A stretch of 40,339 bases of DNA from a virus. The stretch spans positions 1 through 40,339 of the IMG/VR virus record IMGVR_UViG_3300008263_000003; one strand, given 5' to 3'. Within the stretch, counting starts at the first letter, position 1. Every line of letters starts with the position of its first letter. The notes beneath the pieces were generated by a model that was not told where the DNA came from, did not search any database, and saw only the letters and a program-made list of their open reading frames with translations. Positions 19,780 to 27,214 of the stretch are shown here, piece after piece. The translations under genes were made by a program, and so were the position numbers.

Positions 19780-20642
19780 CTGGCAAAGTCTGGCTGTACG
19801 AGAAATGGGAAAAAGGCAAAGGCGTAACTGAGCGATGGACAGAGGATGCGCGAATGACTGACACCATGCCGACGCCTATTCCTGGCGAGGTTTGGGAAAG
19901 CTTAAGGGGTAGGTCGAAAGGTGTTTGTATAACCGTTCAGAAAGTCGAAAATGGTCGGGTTTATTTCATCGGTCGCAACAACCGCATGACTTCCTGCTCC
20001 ATTGAAAATTTCTTTTCCAAGTATCACGGATACCGTTTCACCGGGGAAAACAGACCTCTCGCAAATTCGTTCAAGAACGAAGGTGATTACGTCGCAATGT
20101 CACTCCTCAATGGTTGCGTGTGTAAAATTGATTCGTGCGATGTTTCGGCAGTTTCTCAGCATTTATGGTATTCGTTTCCTAGACAAGGAAGTCGACGAGG
20201 CGTTATTTATGAGTATCCCGGCTTTATCGTTTGCGCCCGAATAGATAAATCGACGGCATATTTGCATCGATTTTTACTAGGCGCAAAAGGCTCGCAAATC
20301 GTAGACCATGTAAATGGGGATACACTAGACAATAGAAAATCAAACTTACGGTTATGCGATGCGTCGCAAAACGCCGCTAATTCTCAAATCCAGAGAAATA
20401 ACACGTCTGGTTACAAGGGTGTCTCGTTCTATCAACAAAAGCCATCTTGGACACCTAAATGGAAAGCCCAAATAAGTGAAAACGGCAAAAGAACAAATTT
20501 AGGGTTGTTTGATTGCCCTATTGATGCAGCAAGGGTTTACGACCAAGCAGCGCGAGCAAAATGGGGTGAATTTGCTTGTGTTAATTTTCCAAAAGAAAAT
20601 GAGCAATCGGCCATGCGCCGCAAGTGGGAGCAGAACAAATGA
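19776..20642 (+). CDS. HNH homing endonuclease with AP2 domain, fused to a small phage domain
   Basis: The 288-residue protein has three parts. Residues 1-90 are a small strand-rich domain (PTPIPGEVWESLRGRSKG, then NGRVYFIGRNN) that looks like an ordinary phage protein. Residues about 150-200 hold an HNH nuclease with AYLHRFLLG (H164), IVDHVNGDTLDNRKSNLR (D177, H178, N186). Residues about 210-272 are an AP2-type DNA-binding domain (SGYKGVSF, then WKAQISENGKRTNLG, DAARVYDQAARAKWG). The last residues (MRRKWEQNK) may be a remnant of the interrupted gene. The nuclease part is visibly richer in A/T codons than its neighbours. Homing endonucleases spread by cutting related phages that lack the gene. 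Confidence 0.9.
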   Translation: MTGKVWLYEKWEKGKGVTERWTEDARMTDTMPTPIPGEVWESLRGRSKGVCITVQKVENGRVYFIGRNNRMTSCSIENFFSKYHGYRFTGENRPLANSFKNEGDYVAMSLLNGCVCKIDSCDVSAVSQHLWYSFPRQGSRRGVIYEYPGFIVCARIDKSTAYLHRFLLGAKGSQIVDHVNGDTLDNRKSNLRLCDASQNAANSQIQRNNTSGYKGVSFYQQKPSWTPKWKAQISENGKRTNLGLFDCPIDAARVYDQAARAKWGEFACVNFPKENEQSAMRRKWEQNK

Positions 20643-20959
20643 GCTTCGAAGACCGCTTGAGAGAGTTGGCGAGCAATACGAAAATAAAAGACTGGAATTT
20701 TGCCGGACTTGATGGCGGCACTGGGGCGCGTTATGTCACGAATCTGAGGCGAGATAGCATCATTGCGGATTGCCCTTGGTCTTATGATGGCAAGCTCATC
20801 GCCTACCTCGACCCCACAACCGCCACACTCCTCGCCGATGTGCTGGCCGCTGCAAGAAGGAACAAGGAAGACACAGAATGGCGCGGAGATGATGAATATG
20901 GCCTCAACGAAGCAGTTGAAGCACTAGACGCGCACTACGCTACGAAAGAGAACAAATGA
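20639..20959 (+). CDS. Unknown protein, 106 aa
   Basis: ATG at 20639 has GGGAG eight bases upstream and overlaps the endonuclease stop (ATGA). The protein MSFEDRLRELASNTKIKDWN, then AGLDGGTGARYVTNLRRD and KLIAYLDPTTATLLADVL, is a mixed alpha/beta fold with an acidic C-terminus (DDEYGLNEAVEAL). The pattern of a date-like DPTTATLLADVLAAAR helix is common in small phage proteins of unknown function. No catalytic motif is seen. Confidence 0.65.
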   Translation: MSFEDRLRELASNTKIKDWNFAGLDGGTGARYVTNLRRDSIIADCPWSYDGKLIAYLDPTTATLLADVLAAARRNKEDTEWRGDDEYGLNEAVEALDAHYATKENK

Positions 20960-21312
20960 CGCTGCATCCCTACGACCAACACGACTGGCGCAAAGAATCC
21001 CTCACTTGCGACCTAGACGAACTTGAGCACGTCTTGCAAGCGCACATCGAGAACGACGTCGCAATCGAGGCTGTGTTGCGCCTGCCTCCGCAGACTGTCG
21101 CGGAAATCCTTCTCTCGCTGCGAGCTGATATGCGCCGTGAGCAGGTGCAGAGCATGGAAGAATGGGAAGAACAAGAGCGCACGATAGCGTGGCTTAGGAG
21201 AGCGAAGTTTAAAAACATCTACAAGCCTCATCCGAGTTCGCCTGTTTTTATTATGGCAGCGGAAGTCGAACAACACCTCGCAAGCTCGCCTCCTGAAGGG
21301 TGGAAGCCTTGA
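20956..21312 (+). CDS. Unknown helical protein, 118 aa
   Basis: MTLHPYDQHDWRKESLTCDL opens an acidic helical protein (ELEHVLQAHIENDVAIEAVL, then TVAEILLSLRADMRREQVQS and EEWEEQERTIAWLRRA). It is not recognised and has no membrane segment. It overlaps the preceding gene by four bases and the next, TTG-initiated gene by four. Confidence 0.62.
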   Translation: MTLHPYDQHDWRKESLTCDLDELEHVLQAHIENDVAIEAVLRLPPQTVAEILLSLRADMRREQVQSMEEWEEQERTIAWLRRAKFKNIYKPHPSSPVFIMAAEVEQHLASSPPEGWKP

Positions 21313-21548
21313 GTAACGCTCTATCCATTACCGCTCTCATCGTTCTGGCTATGTTTATAGGAGTTATTGGAGGTCTTTATGCTGGAGAGGAAAGTCAGCC
21401 TAAATCCATTCCCCCAAGCGCAACGCCTGAGCCTCCGTGTGACTTTTCAATGATTGCCGAGCTTACGCGCGCGTGTTCGCCTGAGGGTTCAGAAAACCTT
21501 GCATGCTTGAGCAATGCCACGCGGCTTGTTTGTCCTTGGAAGAAATAA
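21309..21548 (+). CDS. Small membrane-anchored periplasmic-type protein, 79 aa
   Basis: TTG at 21309 (overlapping the preceding stop) gives SNALSITALIVLAMFIGVIG as an N-terminal transmembrane helix. A proline-rich linker (IPPSATPEPP) and a polar domain with four cysteines (CDFSM, RACSP, LACLS, LVCPW) follow, suggesting disulphides in the periplasm. Anchored proteins at the end of lysis-containing blocks can be spanin-like, but I see no lipobox and no long coiled coil. It is the last plus-strand gene before the convergent late operon. Confidence 0.58.
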   Translation: MSNALSITALIVLAMFIGVIGGLYAGEESQPKSIPPSATPEPPCDFSMIAELTRACSPEGSENLACLSNATRLVCPWKK

Positions 21549-21579
21549 ACAGAAACGCCCCACGACAATTCGTGAGGCG
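21544..21579 (-). terminator. Minus-strand terminator of the late block (convergent junction)
   Basis: CGCC-C-CACGA (21556-21565) pairs with TCGTG-A-GGCG (21570-21579) with one mismatch around the loop CAAT. Read on the minus strand it is followed by TTTCTGTTTATTTC, a U-rich run. It lies just after the last late gene (21609-21878) and overlaps the end of the opposing plus-strand gene by five bases. Confidence 0.55.
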
Positions 21580-21608
21580 CAAGGTAAGTGCGGAACGAGA
21601 CCGGTTAC

Positions 21609-21878
21609 TTAGGCAGCAAGCTTCTTGAGTTCAGCAATCGCAAACTTGGCAAGCTCAAGACCTTCGAAAAGGTCAATGTTGCCAGCTTCTGCGCTCACTT
21701 CGTTGAGGCCTTCGACGCCAGCCTTGACTTGAGCGACAAACTCAGGAGTCAGGGCGCCTTCGACAATCTTGAGCACGTCGGCAGGCTGAAAGCCGTCGAC
21801 AAGGTGCGACTTGAGCAGGCCAGCGATAGCAAAGCCAAGAACGAGTGCCTCTTTGGTTTCCTTGATTCCTTTAGACAT
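21609..21878 (-). CDS. Small helical protein, last late gene, 89 aa
   Basis: The protein MSKGIKETKEALVLGFAIAG, then ADVLKIVEGALTPEFVAQVK and FEGLELAKFAIAELKKLAA, is entirely amphipathic helix with many alanines. No charged membrane anchor is clear. Similar small helical proteins occur at the ends of phage lysis or fibre regions, but the family is not named here. A hairpin (21902-21920) separates it from the upstream gene. It may be a membrane-associated lysis helper. Confidence 0.65.
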   Translation of the reverse strand: MSKGIKETKEALVLGFAIAGLLKSHLVDGFQPADVLKIVEGALTPEFVAQVKAGVEGLNEVSAEAGNIDLFEGLELAKFAIAELKKLAA

Positions 21879-21893
21879 AGACCAGAATCCCTT

Positions 21894-21920
21894 TCGTTAA
21901 ACCGCACCGCCATGGTGCGG
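21894..21920 (-). terminator. Weak intercistronic hairpin before the last late gene
   Basis: CCGCACC (21902-21908) and GGTGCGG (21914-21920) form a seven-pair stem with a five-base loop. On the minus strand it is followed by TTTAACG, a poor U-tract. It could attenuate or process RNA between the 21927-22163 and 21609-21878 genes. Confidence 0.3.
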
Positions 21921-21926
21921 AAGTGT

Positions 21927-22163
21927 TTATGTTCGTTCAATTCTGTCGATGCGCTCATCGTGGTTGTCGAGGCGGTCTTCGTGACGCTCAAACCGCGATT
22001 CGTGTTTCACAATGACTTCTGAGATGTATCGCATGCTCTTGCTCATCTCTCGCATGTAATACGTCATCATTGTCGCGAGGCCACCAATGCACATGAGTAG
22101 CAACGGTGAAAGCATTTTGATGGTCCTCCACATCGCCACCATGTCATGAACGTCGGTTTCCAC
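21927..22163 (-). CDS. Membrane protein with coiled-coil tail, 78 aa (holin-like/XhlA-like candidate)
   Basis: GTG at 22163. A short N-terminal segment is followed by one transmembrane helix (IKMLSPLLLMCIGGLATMM). A charged heptad-like coiled coil (HESRFERHEDRLDNHDERID) follows with strikingly regular H, E, R, D spacing. A membrane helix plus coiled coil is seen in XhlA-type phage lysis accessories, though with the order reversed. Position in the small-gene group after the tail-fibre gene supports a lysis role. The family is not certain. Confidence 0.65.
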   Translation of the reverse strand: METDVHDMVAMWRTIKMLSPLLLMCIGGLATMMTYYMREMSKSMRYISEVIVKHESRFERHEDRLDNHDERIDRIERT

Positions 22164-22169
22164 GGTGTC

Positions 22170-22340
22170 TCACTTCTCCCCTGTGTTCTGCGTTTCTGAT
22201 TCTCGCACAGGTTGAGTCCGCTTGAGAGCCTCTGCCTTCCTTCTTTCTTCGGCTGCTTTCATCGCGCGGTAACGTTCCACAGCGACGCCTCCCGCGTGAC
22301 GCACAACCTCAATGATGAGCGGCAAAAGCTTCCAGAACAT
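22170..22340 (-). CDS. Small membrane-anchored basic protein, 56 aa
   Basis: ATG at 22340 shares a base with the upstream stop (TGATG). The product begins MFWKLLPLIIEVVRHAGGVA, a short hydrophobic N-terminus. A helical basic and acidic tail follows (VERYRAMKAAEERRKAEALK, then RTQPVRESETQNTGEK). It sits seven bases before the GTG of the coiled-coil membrane protein. Three adjacent small membrane-associated proteins (22340-22588, this one, 21927-22163) may form one membrane complex for lysis. The function is inferred from context. Confidence 0.6.
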   Translation of the reverse strand: MFWKLLPLIIEVVRHAGGVAVERYRAMKAAEERRKAEALKRTQPVRESETQNTGEK

Positions 22341-22588
22341 CAGGCCACCGATGCCTTGTCGGCTGCGATAGAGGCCAACGCGAACTCGTCACCAGCGTGC
22401 AGCGACAGAGAGCCGACCTTGCCGCCTACGGCTGCGAGAGCTGCGTCCCAGGCCACGTCGAACACGGCCAAGGCGAGTGTCTCTTTCCAGCCTGAGAGCT
22501 TGTCTTTGAGGTACTGGCGGGCCTCTGCTTTGACTGGTGTGGCGTGGCTCAACAAATATGCGATGAGGACTTGCACAGCTAAGGTCAT
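22340..22588 (-). CDS. Small amphipathic/membrane protein, 82 aa
   Basis: The N-terminus MTLAVQVLIAYLLSHATPVK is hydrophobic. A charged helix (EARQYLKDKLSGWKETLALA) and a moderately hydrophobic helix (VFDVAWDAALAAVGGKVGSL) follow, ending ASIAADKASVA. It could be a two-helix holin-like protein or a membrane-associated virion protein. It follows the fibre-like gene by 24 bases and is coupled to the next tiny gene. Confidence 0.62.
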   Translation of the reverse strand: MTLAVQVLIAYLLSHATPVKAEARQYLKDKLSGWKETLALAVFDVAWDAALAAVGGKVGSLSLHAGDEFALASIAADKASVA

Positions 22589-22612
22589 TGGATGCTCCTG
22601 TGTGGTTATTTT

Positions 22613-24571
22613 TTATCCGACTCGGACTGCGCGAATTGTTGCTGGGTATCCTGTCGCTGCAATAACTTGACACCCTGTTGCTGTCGGAGTTCCTCCGTAT
22701 GTAATTGGCGCAAACCTTGATTTTATTACAGTGTTTGTTGTTATGAGTCTTCTTACACATGGACGTAAGAAACTGACAGCTTCTGGCTGAGATGCGTTGG
22801 CAATCCCACCAAGAGCTCCTGTTATGATTGCATTTGAAGAATCCGTAAGAACGAGGTGACAAGTAAATCCTTGTCCAGCTGTTCCTGTGGCTCCTTCTAC
22901 CGTGACTGTTGCAAAAGATTCCACATCCCATACGCCAGGAGTTAATGTAAGACTTAGGCCTGTTATGTCAGTATAAGAAGCACTTGTTGTAGAGCCAGAA
23001 ACGTTAGAAGTCCGAGTTGCTATAAGCTCTTCGCCTATAAATCCTTGCGGAACCGCCGTGCCTGTCGTGTCGCCGACAACCGCACGCGCAGAGACTGGCA
23101 AGATTCCTTCAGAGAGCGGGGATTGCTTGCGGACGCGCCAGCGCCATGTGTTTACCGCAGACCATGCAGCGCCTGTGCCTGAGCCAGGAGATGCGTTAGG
23201 GAATGCGCCGCCGTTGCCAAATTGAACAATAACGTCTGTTGAGGATGACGGAGATACAAAAGCGCCGTAAGTCGCAGCGGCAAAGTCCATGTGCGGCAGA
23301 CGCTCAGTCGCTTGAACCCATGTGGAAGAGCCGGAAGGAAGGAATTCAAGTCGGATAACATCTGTCGGTTGAATCGGCGACTGGAATCGGCATGTGAGAC
23401 TTGTCGAAGAGTTTCCTGTGTACGTCGCGCTGTTAAAAGAGTTAATCAAAGTACCAGCAGCGCCATTTCCGAAGCTGGAAGTGTCTGAGCCGCCTGCCGC
23501 CGTCACTGCTCCAGTATTGAACGCATACTCAGGATTCGCCGCCGCGAGGCTGGTGACGTTGCTGGACCAGTTGGCGATTGGGACATCTGCCGTCATAGAG
23601 AACGTGTCGCCGCTTACCCAAGAAATTGGTACAGTCGCGTTGTAGACAAGACCACCGTCGTCATCAAGAAATCTCAATGCTGTATTGCTGTTACCCTGAG
23701 TGACAGTGCCTTGATAATAACCAGAGCCAGCGTCTGTGACTTTAATCACACCAAATGTAGGAAACTCTGAACCACCTGGAGCTTTTGTTGTGTCAATTGA
23801 CAGTCCTGTAGGAAGCCCAACCTGCATAGTTGTTGAAGGTGCAGCATTTAAAACAGCCTGGATTCTAAGCTGCGCTACGTCTCCAACTCTGCGCCAAAAA
23901 CCTTCTAAGGCAGAAGTAGTAAATCCCGTAATGGCAGGTGTGTAAGCTTGCCAATCCGTCACGGCCGCACCGCTCAACTGCACCTGCGGCCCGACCTGGA
24001 AATTATCCGTGTCGAGTGTCCAAGCGCTCGCGTTCGTGCTCGCAACGTGCAGAATCAGCCGGTAACTCGTGCTCGTGGTGGCTACGAAGAATGCCCGGAA
24101 CGTGCCCTTGCCAGCCGCCACGTTGATTGCCGCAGGAGTGATGAGCGTCGCGTTTGTCACGTCGTAAATGTACACGCCAACGTCGTTTGACACGTATGCA
24201 GCGGATGCCAGGAAGTCGAACGCAATTGAAACAGGACGCCCAGTGTCCGCAGCGTCTATGGTGAAGTTGTAGGAAGCGCCCTGGCCTTGCCGATTCGAAG
24301 CGTCCTTGGTGAGCCTGCCTGCGTATGTTTCGCGCACCGTAGCGCCTGAAACAGCGGTAAACGTGACGTTGGGGCTTCCGCCTGTGCCGTCGACAGGTGT
24401 GGTGCCAGCAGCGTCGGCGTAGGTCGCCCAGCCTGTGGTCGTGTTGGAGGTGAACAGCGCGTTCTTGATGTAATTGATGGCAGGCGCGATAAGGAAGCCG
24501 TTTTGCGTCTCAATCGAATCACCGACGAGAAGCTTCGCGTTCGTGCCTGTGGATGGAATAACGAGACCCAT
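22613..24571 (-). CDS. Large tail fibre/receptor-binding-like protein, 652 aa
   Basis: The protein starts MGLVIPSTGTNAKLLVGDSI and is rich in T, S, A, G and beta strands with almost no charged helices, as in fibre and carbohydrate-binding appendage proteins. A carbohydrate-module-like domain occupies about 85-200 (VSIAFDFLASAAYVSNDVGV, then RLILHVASTNASAWTLDTDN). A repeat-like middle (WRRVGDVAQLRIQAVLN) leads to a C-terminal receptor-type domain (TAGQGFTCHLVLTDSSNAII). No chaperone or peptidase motif is obvious. It is the last large virion gene, before the small lysis-type genes, so it is the best candidate for the host-recognition protein. Confidence 0.78.
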   Translation of the reverse strand: MGLVIPSTGTNAKLLVGDSIETQNGFLIAPAINYIKNALFTSNTTTGWATYADAAGTTPVDGTGGSPNVTFTAVSGATVRETYAGRLTKDASNRQGQGASYNFTIDAADTGRPVSIAFDFLASAAYVSNDVGVYIYDVTNATLITPAAINVAAGKGTFRAFFVATTSTSYRLILHVASTNASAWTLDTDNFQVGPQVQLSGAAVTDWQAYTPAITGFTTSALEGFWRRVGDVAQLRIQAVLNAAPSTTMQVGLPTGLSIDTTKAPGGSEFPTFGVIKVTDAGSGYYQGTVTQGNSNTALRFLDDDGGLVYNATVPISWVSGDTFSMTADVPIANWSSNVTSLAAANPEYAFNTGAVTAAGGSDTSSFGNGAAGTLINSFNSATYTGNSSTSLTCRFQSPIQPTDVIRLEFLPSGSSTWVQATERLPHMDFAAATYGAFVSPSSSTDVIVQFGNGGAFPNASPGSGTGAAWSAVNTWRWRVRKQSPLSEGILPVSARAVVGDTTGTAVPQGFIGEELIATRTSNVSGSTTSASYTDITGLSLTLTPGVWDVESFATVTVEGATGTAGQGFTCHLVLTDSSNAIITGALGGIANASQPEAVSFLRPCVRRLITTNTVIKSRFAPITYGGTPTATGCQVIAATGYPATIRAVRVG

Positions 24572-24584
24572 GTGTCAGGCTCCT

Positions 24585-26024
24585 TTACGCGAGCGCATTG
24601 AAAGAGAATTGACCAGAAGTCAGCGTTCCAGTCTGCGCCGCGATTGAAATTCGCGTGCTGGCTGCAATCTGCAAAGGCACGTCCATTGCGTTCTCTCCTG
24701 GCATCAGGATGTATTGAACGACCTCAGACGCCGCCGCCCCTGTTGCAATAAGAATCGCAGTGCTCGAATTGTTTGTCGCAAAGAAGCGATTGATAATGCT
24801 TCCTGTGCTGGCAATGATTTGCGTGTAGCTTGTCGTAAGGTTTGCCAAAGAGAAGTCTTGGAAATAAGGCCTTCGCGACGCGCTCACAAGCTGGATTGCA
24901 GCAGCGCCGTTTCCTGAAGTGACAGGAACAGGGTTTGTCGAACTCACAGCAGAAAGTCCGACGCCAATGACAGCGGCAACTCTGACTGTATTTGCGCCTG
25001 GTGTTCCGAAATTTGTGTCTACAGTGTTGGGGAAATTTCCTGCACGAGTCACCAAATTTGCCGCAACAGTATTGACGACCTCCATTGGGCCGTTTGTTGC
25101 TCTTGCGCCATAAAAGGTAATGGTTTGTGTGCCGCTGCCGTAAGATGAGGCTCTAGCACGCAGATATCTCGCGCTGTTATTTACGACAAGAAAACCGCCT
25201 TGCGTGGACGTGGTCGTAACGACAAAACCATTTGAGAGCTCTAGGACGTCAAGAGAATTCCATGTTGAGCCATCAACGGAACATTCAAAGTTCAGCGTGA
25301 TTCCAGAGCCGCCAATAGAAACGAATATGCTCTTGGAACCGTACCCATTCACGATTCCGGTTGTAACACTCTGGCCGTTCGCCGTGATTGTTCCGGTAGC
25401 GACGACTTCTGTTAGGCTTTCGTCTTGAGCGATATTAACATCTATGCTTTGTTTTGAGCCAACAAGCGTCGAAGTTATTGCGGTTCCTGCACCGTCTTGA
25501 GTCCGCGAGGCAACAGGCACTCGCCCGCCCACAAGCGCAGGTGTTTTGGTGTCGATTGAGGTGACAGCAAGCGCAGTTGCCAGCGTATTTGTTGATGTCT
25601 CAGAAGTCTCTGTTGCGACAATAAGCTGGGTCGCTTCTGTCGCCGCGCCTGTCGGCAGAACCGACGCCGTGACTTCTACGTCAATAGGCGCTTGGTCCGT
25701 AGCGATGACGACGCGCTGGGTCGCTGCCGATGCGTTTCCCGCGTTGTAATCGATAGGACCTGCGGAGTCGCCAGCCATGAGCTCAACAGGCAGCGGACGG
25801 TTGTTCGCCGCCGTTGCAGTGTCTCTTGTGACGTTCGTCGCTGTCGCGTTCCTCGTGTACTGAAGCGGAGGAACTGTAACGATGGCGTCTACAGGGATTT
25901 TAGGGTCTGCTGGGTCAATCTCGAACATGTAGGTCGTTTCGGAAACAGGGTCCCAAAACGCCAAGGGCGCGGGCTGGGCCGTTCTGTCTCCGTCTCGATT
26001 GTATTCCTGAGCTGTCGTTGTCAT
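24585..26024 (-). CDS. Beta-rich tail/appendage structural protein, 479 aa
   Basis: ATG at 26024 (MTTTAQEYNRDGDR) has GGAAGGAG before it and overlaps the previous stop. The ORF could be read from 26045 but that would swallow the ribosome binding site. The protein is built of short T/V/A-rich strands with repeats such as VTASVLPTGAATEATQLIVA, and ends with a jelly-roll-like domain (MPGENAMDVPLQIAASTRIS). It is probably a tail spike or appendage base protein acting with the fibre-like protein downstream. No enzymatic motif is visible. Confidence 0.72.
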   Translation of the reverse strand: MTTTAQEYNRDGDRTAQPAPLAFWDPVSETTYMFEIDPADPKIPVDAIVTVPPLQYTRNATATNVTRDTATAANNRPLPVELMAGDSAGPIDYNAGNASAATQRVVIATDQAPIDVEVTASVLPTGAATEATQLIVATETSETSTNTLATALAVTSIDTKTPALVGGRVPVASRTQDGAGTAITSTLVGSKQSIDVNIAQDESLTEVVATGTITANGQSVTTGIVNGYGSKSIFVSIGGSGITLNFECSVDGSTWNSLDVLELSNGFVVTTTSTQGGFLVVNNSARYLRARASSYGSGTQTITFYGARATNGPMEVVNTVAANLVTRAGNFPNTVDTNFGTPGANTVRVAAVIGVGLSAVSSTNPVPVTSGNGAAAIQLVSASRRPYFQDFSLANLTTSYTQIIASTGSIINRFFATNNSSTAILIATGAAASEVVQYILMPGENAMDVPLQIAASTRISIAAQTGTLTSGQFSFNALA

Positions 26025-26509
26025 CCGGGAAGCTCTCCTTCCCAAAGCTGGTAGCCACCATCGACAACCATGTTTATCGTAACGACATTGGTTCCTGGTG
26101 TTGCTGCTTGAATGTACCGCGCCGCAAGGCCGCGAGCAAAGACAACGCGCACGCCGAGAAGCTTGTTCACGCCGTCAAGGTCGCCGCTAAAGTCAACAGA
26201 CCAAATAAGCCTCGCACGCGGGGGTGTGCGCGCCTGCTCTGCCAAGAGGAAAGCGTTTGTAATCGACGCTGCGGAGTTGACTTGGTTCGTTCCTGTGAGC
26301 GTACCGGCAAGGTCCCAAAGCTCGAACACACCGCCAATGCCAGCGGCAGGGACGACTTCCATTCGGCTGATGACGCCCTCGTTTGGACGCCTGCGTGTTT
26401 TCACGCCTGCCGAAGCGCTTCCTGCTTGAAGCCAGTTTGGGTAGAGCTGAGTCAAAGCGCCGCCCGTGTTTACGTTCCCGAGCGAAATCCCACCCCATGC
26501 TTGCGTCAT
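26021..26509 (-). CDS. Beta-rich virion protein, 162 aa
   Basis: MTQAWGGISLGNVNTGGALT, then VISRMEVVPAAGIGGVFELW, DLAGTLTGTNQ and the C-terminal VVTINMVVDGGYQLWEG, form a strand-rich single-domain structural protein. It resembles small tail-associated or appendage proteins by composition only. The stop overlaps the next gene (ATGA). It follows a small helical protein gene with one base between them. The function is not recognised. Confidence 0.65.
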   Translation of the reverse strand: MTQAWGGISLGNVNTGGALTQLYPNWLQAGSASAGVKTRRRPNEGVISRMEVVPAAGIGGVFELWDLAGTLTGTNQVNSAASITNAFLLAEQARTPPRARLIWSVDFSGDLDGVNKLLGVRVVFARGLAARYIQAATPGTNVVTINMVVDGGYQLWEGELPG

Positions 26510-26510
26510 G

Positions 26511-26762
26511 TCATTGTCCCCTTGTCACTTTGAGCATCTTCAAAAGCTCATCATCGCCGCCCGCACCTTCAGGGTCCAGGGGGTTCCCCCCGAGAAGCTG
26601 CGAAAGAGGCGGCTTCTTCATGCGCACGCGAAGGCCTGAAGGAAGAGTGATTTCCTCTCTCGTGCGCCCGCCTTGGAGATACGCAAGCGCTTCTTCGAGC
26701 TTCGCGTTCCTATCCTCTTTGGATGCCTGGAGCTTCGCCGCAAGCATGGCTTGGTTCATCAT
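26511..26762 (-). CDS. Small helical structural-region protein, 83 aa
   Basis: MMNQAMLAAKLQASKEDRNA starts a charged helix that continues into GGRTREEITLPSGLRVRMKK, a strand hairpin. A disordered end follows (GGDDELLKMLKVTRGQ). The pattern of a helix then LPSGLRVRMK is reminiscent of small phage head or tail assembly proteins. The stop of the upstream gene and its ATG share a base (TAATG). Confidence 0.62.
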   Translation of the reverse strand: MMNQAMLAAKLQASKEDRNAKLEEALAYLQGGRTREEITLPSGLRVRMKKPPLSQLLGGNPLDPEGAGGDDELLKMLKVTRGQ

Positions 26763-27214
26763 TAGCCGACCTCCGATTGAGCCGTTCCGTCGCCCGCAGA
26801 GCCATCAATCTTGAACCCATTGTAAATGGGCGCCTGGGAGTCTGGCACTTCGGGCTTGGTGACCTTGTAAGCGCCCAGCGGGTCGCCCTGCTCGGGAGCC
26901 GCGGAACGTGAGCGCGTCTTGGGCCCCGCCGCATCTCCGCCGGATGGCCCTTGCGGAGCATTGGCGTACGACATAGCCGCCATCAGGCGCCCTGGGTCGA
27001 TGGGTTCTGCTTCCTTCGGTGCCTTCTCCTCCATTCGAAACACCTTGCGATGCTCCGACACGTCTTTGGAGTACGCCTCTTCGAGCTCTTTCTTTCGAAA
27101 AGACGAAAGGGGGAGCTGCCGCATGGCGTCGAGAAGCACATCGGTCGGAAGGTCGTCGATGGCTCTCATTGCGACATCGCGCGTGCGCTGGCTGATGTAA
27201 GGGTTGTCCTTCAT
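26762..27214 (-). CDS. Portal-following protein, 150 aa
   Basis: The N-terminal half is helical and charged (ISQRTRDVAMRAIDDLPTDV, then RKKELEEAYSKDVSEHRKVF). The second half is disordered, rich in P, G, A, D (SYANAPQGPSGGDAAGPKTR). It overlaps the portal gene by four bases. A scaffold-like or head-assembly role would fit a helix plus flexible tail next to the portal gene, but no family is recognised. Confidence 0.62.
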   Translation of the reverse strand: MKDNPYISQRTRDVAMRAIDDLPTDVLLDAMRQLPLSSFRKKELEEAYSKDVSEHRKVFRMEEKAPKEAEPIDPGRLMAAMSYANAPQGPSGGDAAGPKTRSRSAAPEQGDPLGAYKVTKPEVPDSQAPIYNGFKIDGSAGDGTAQSEVG

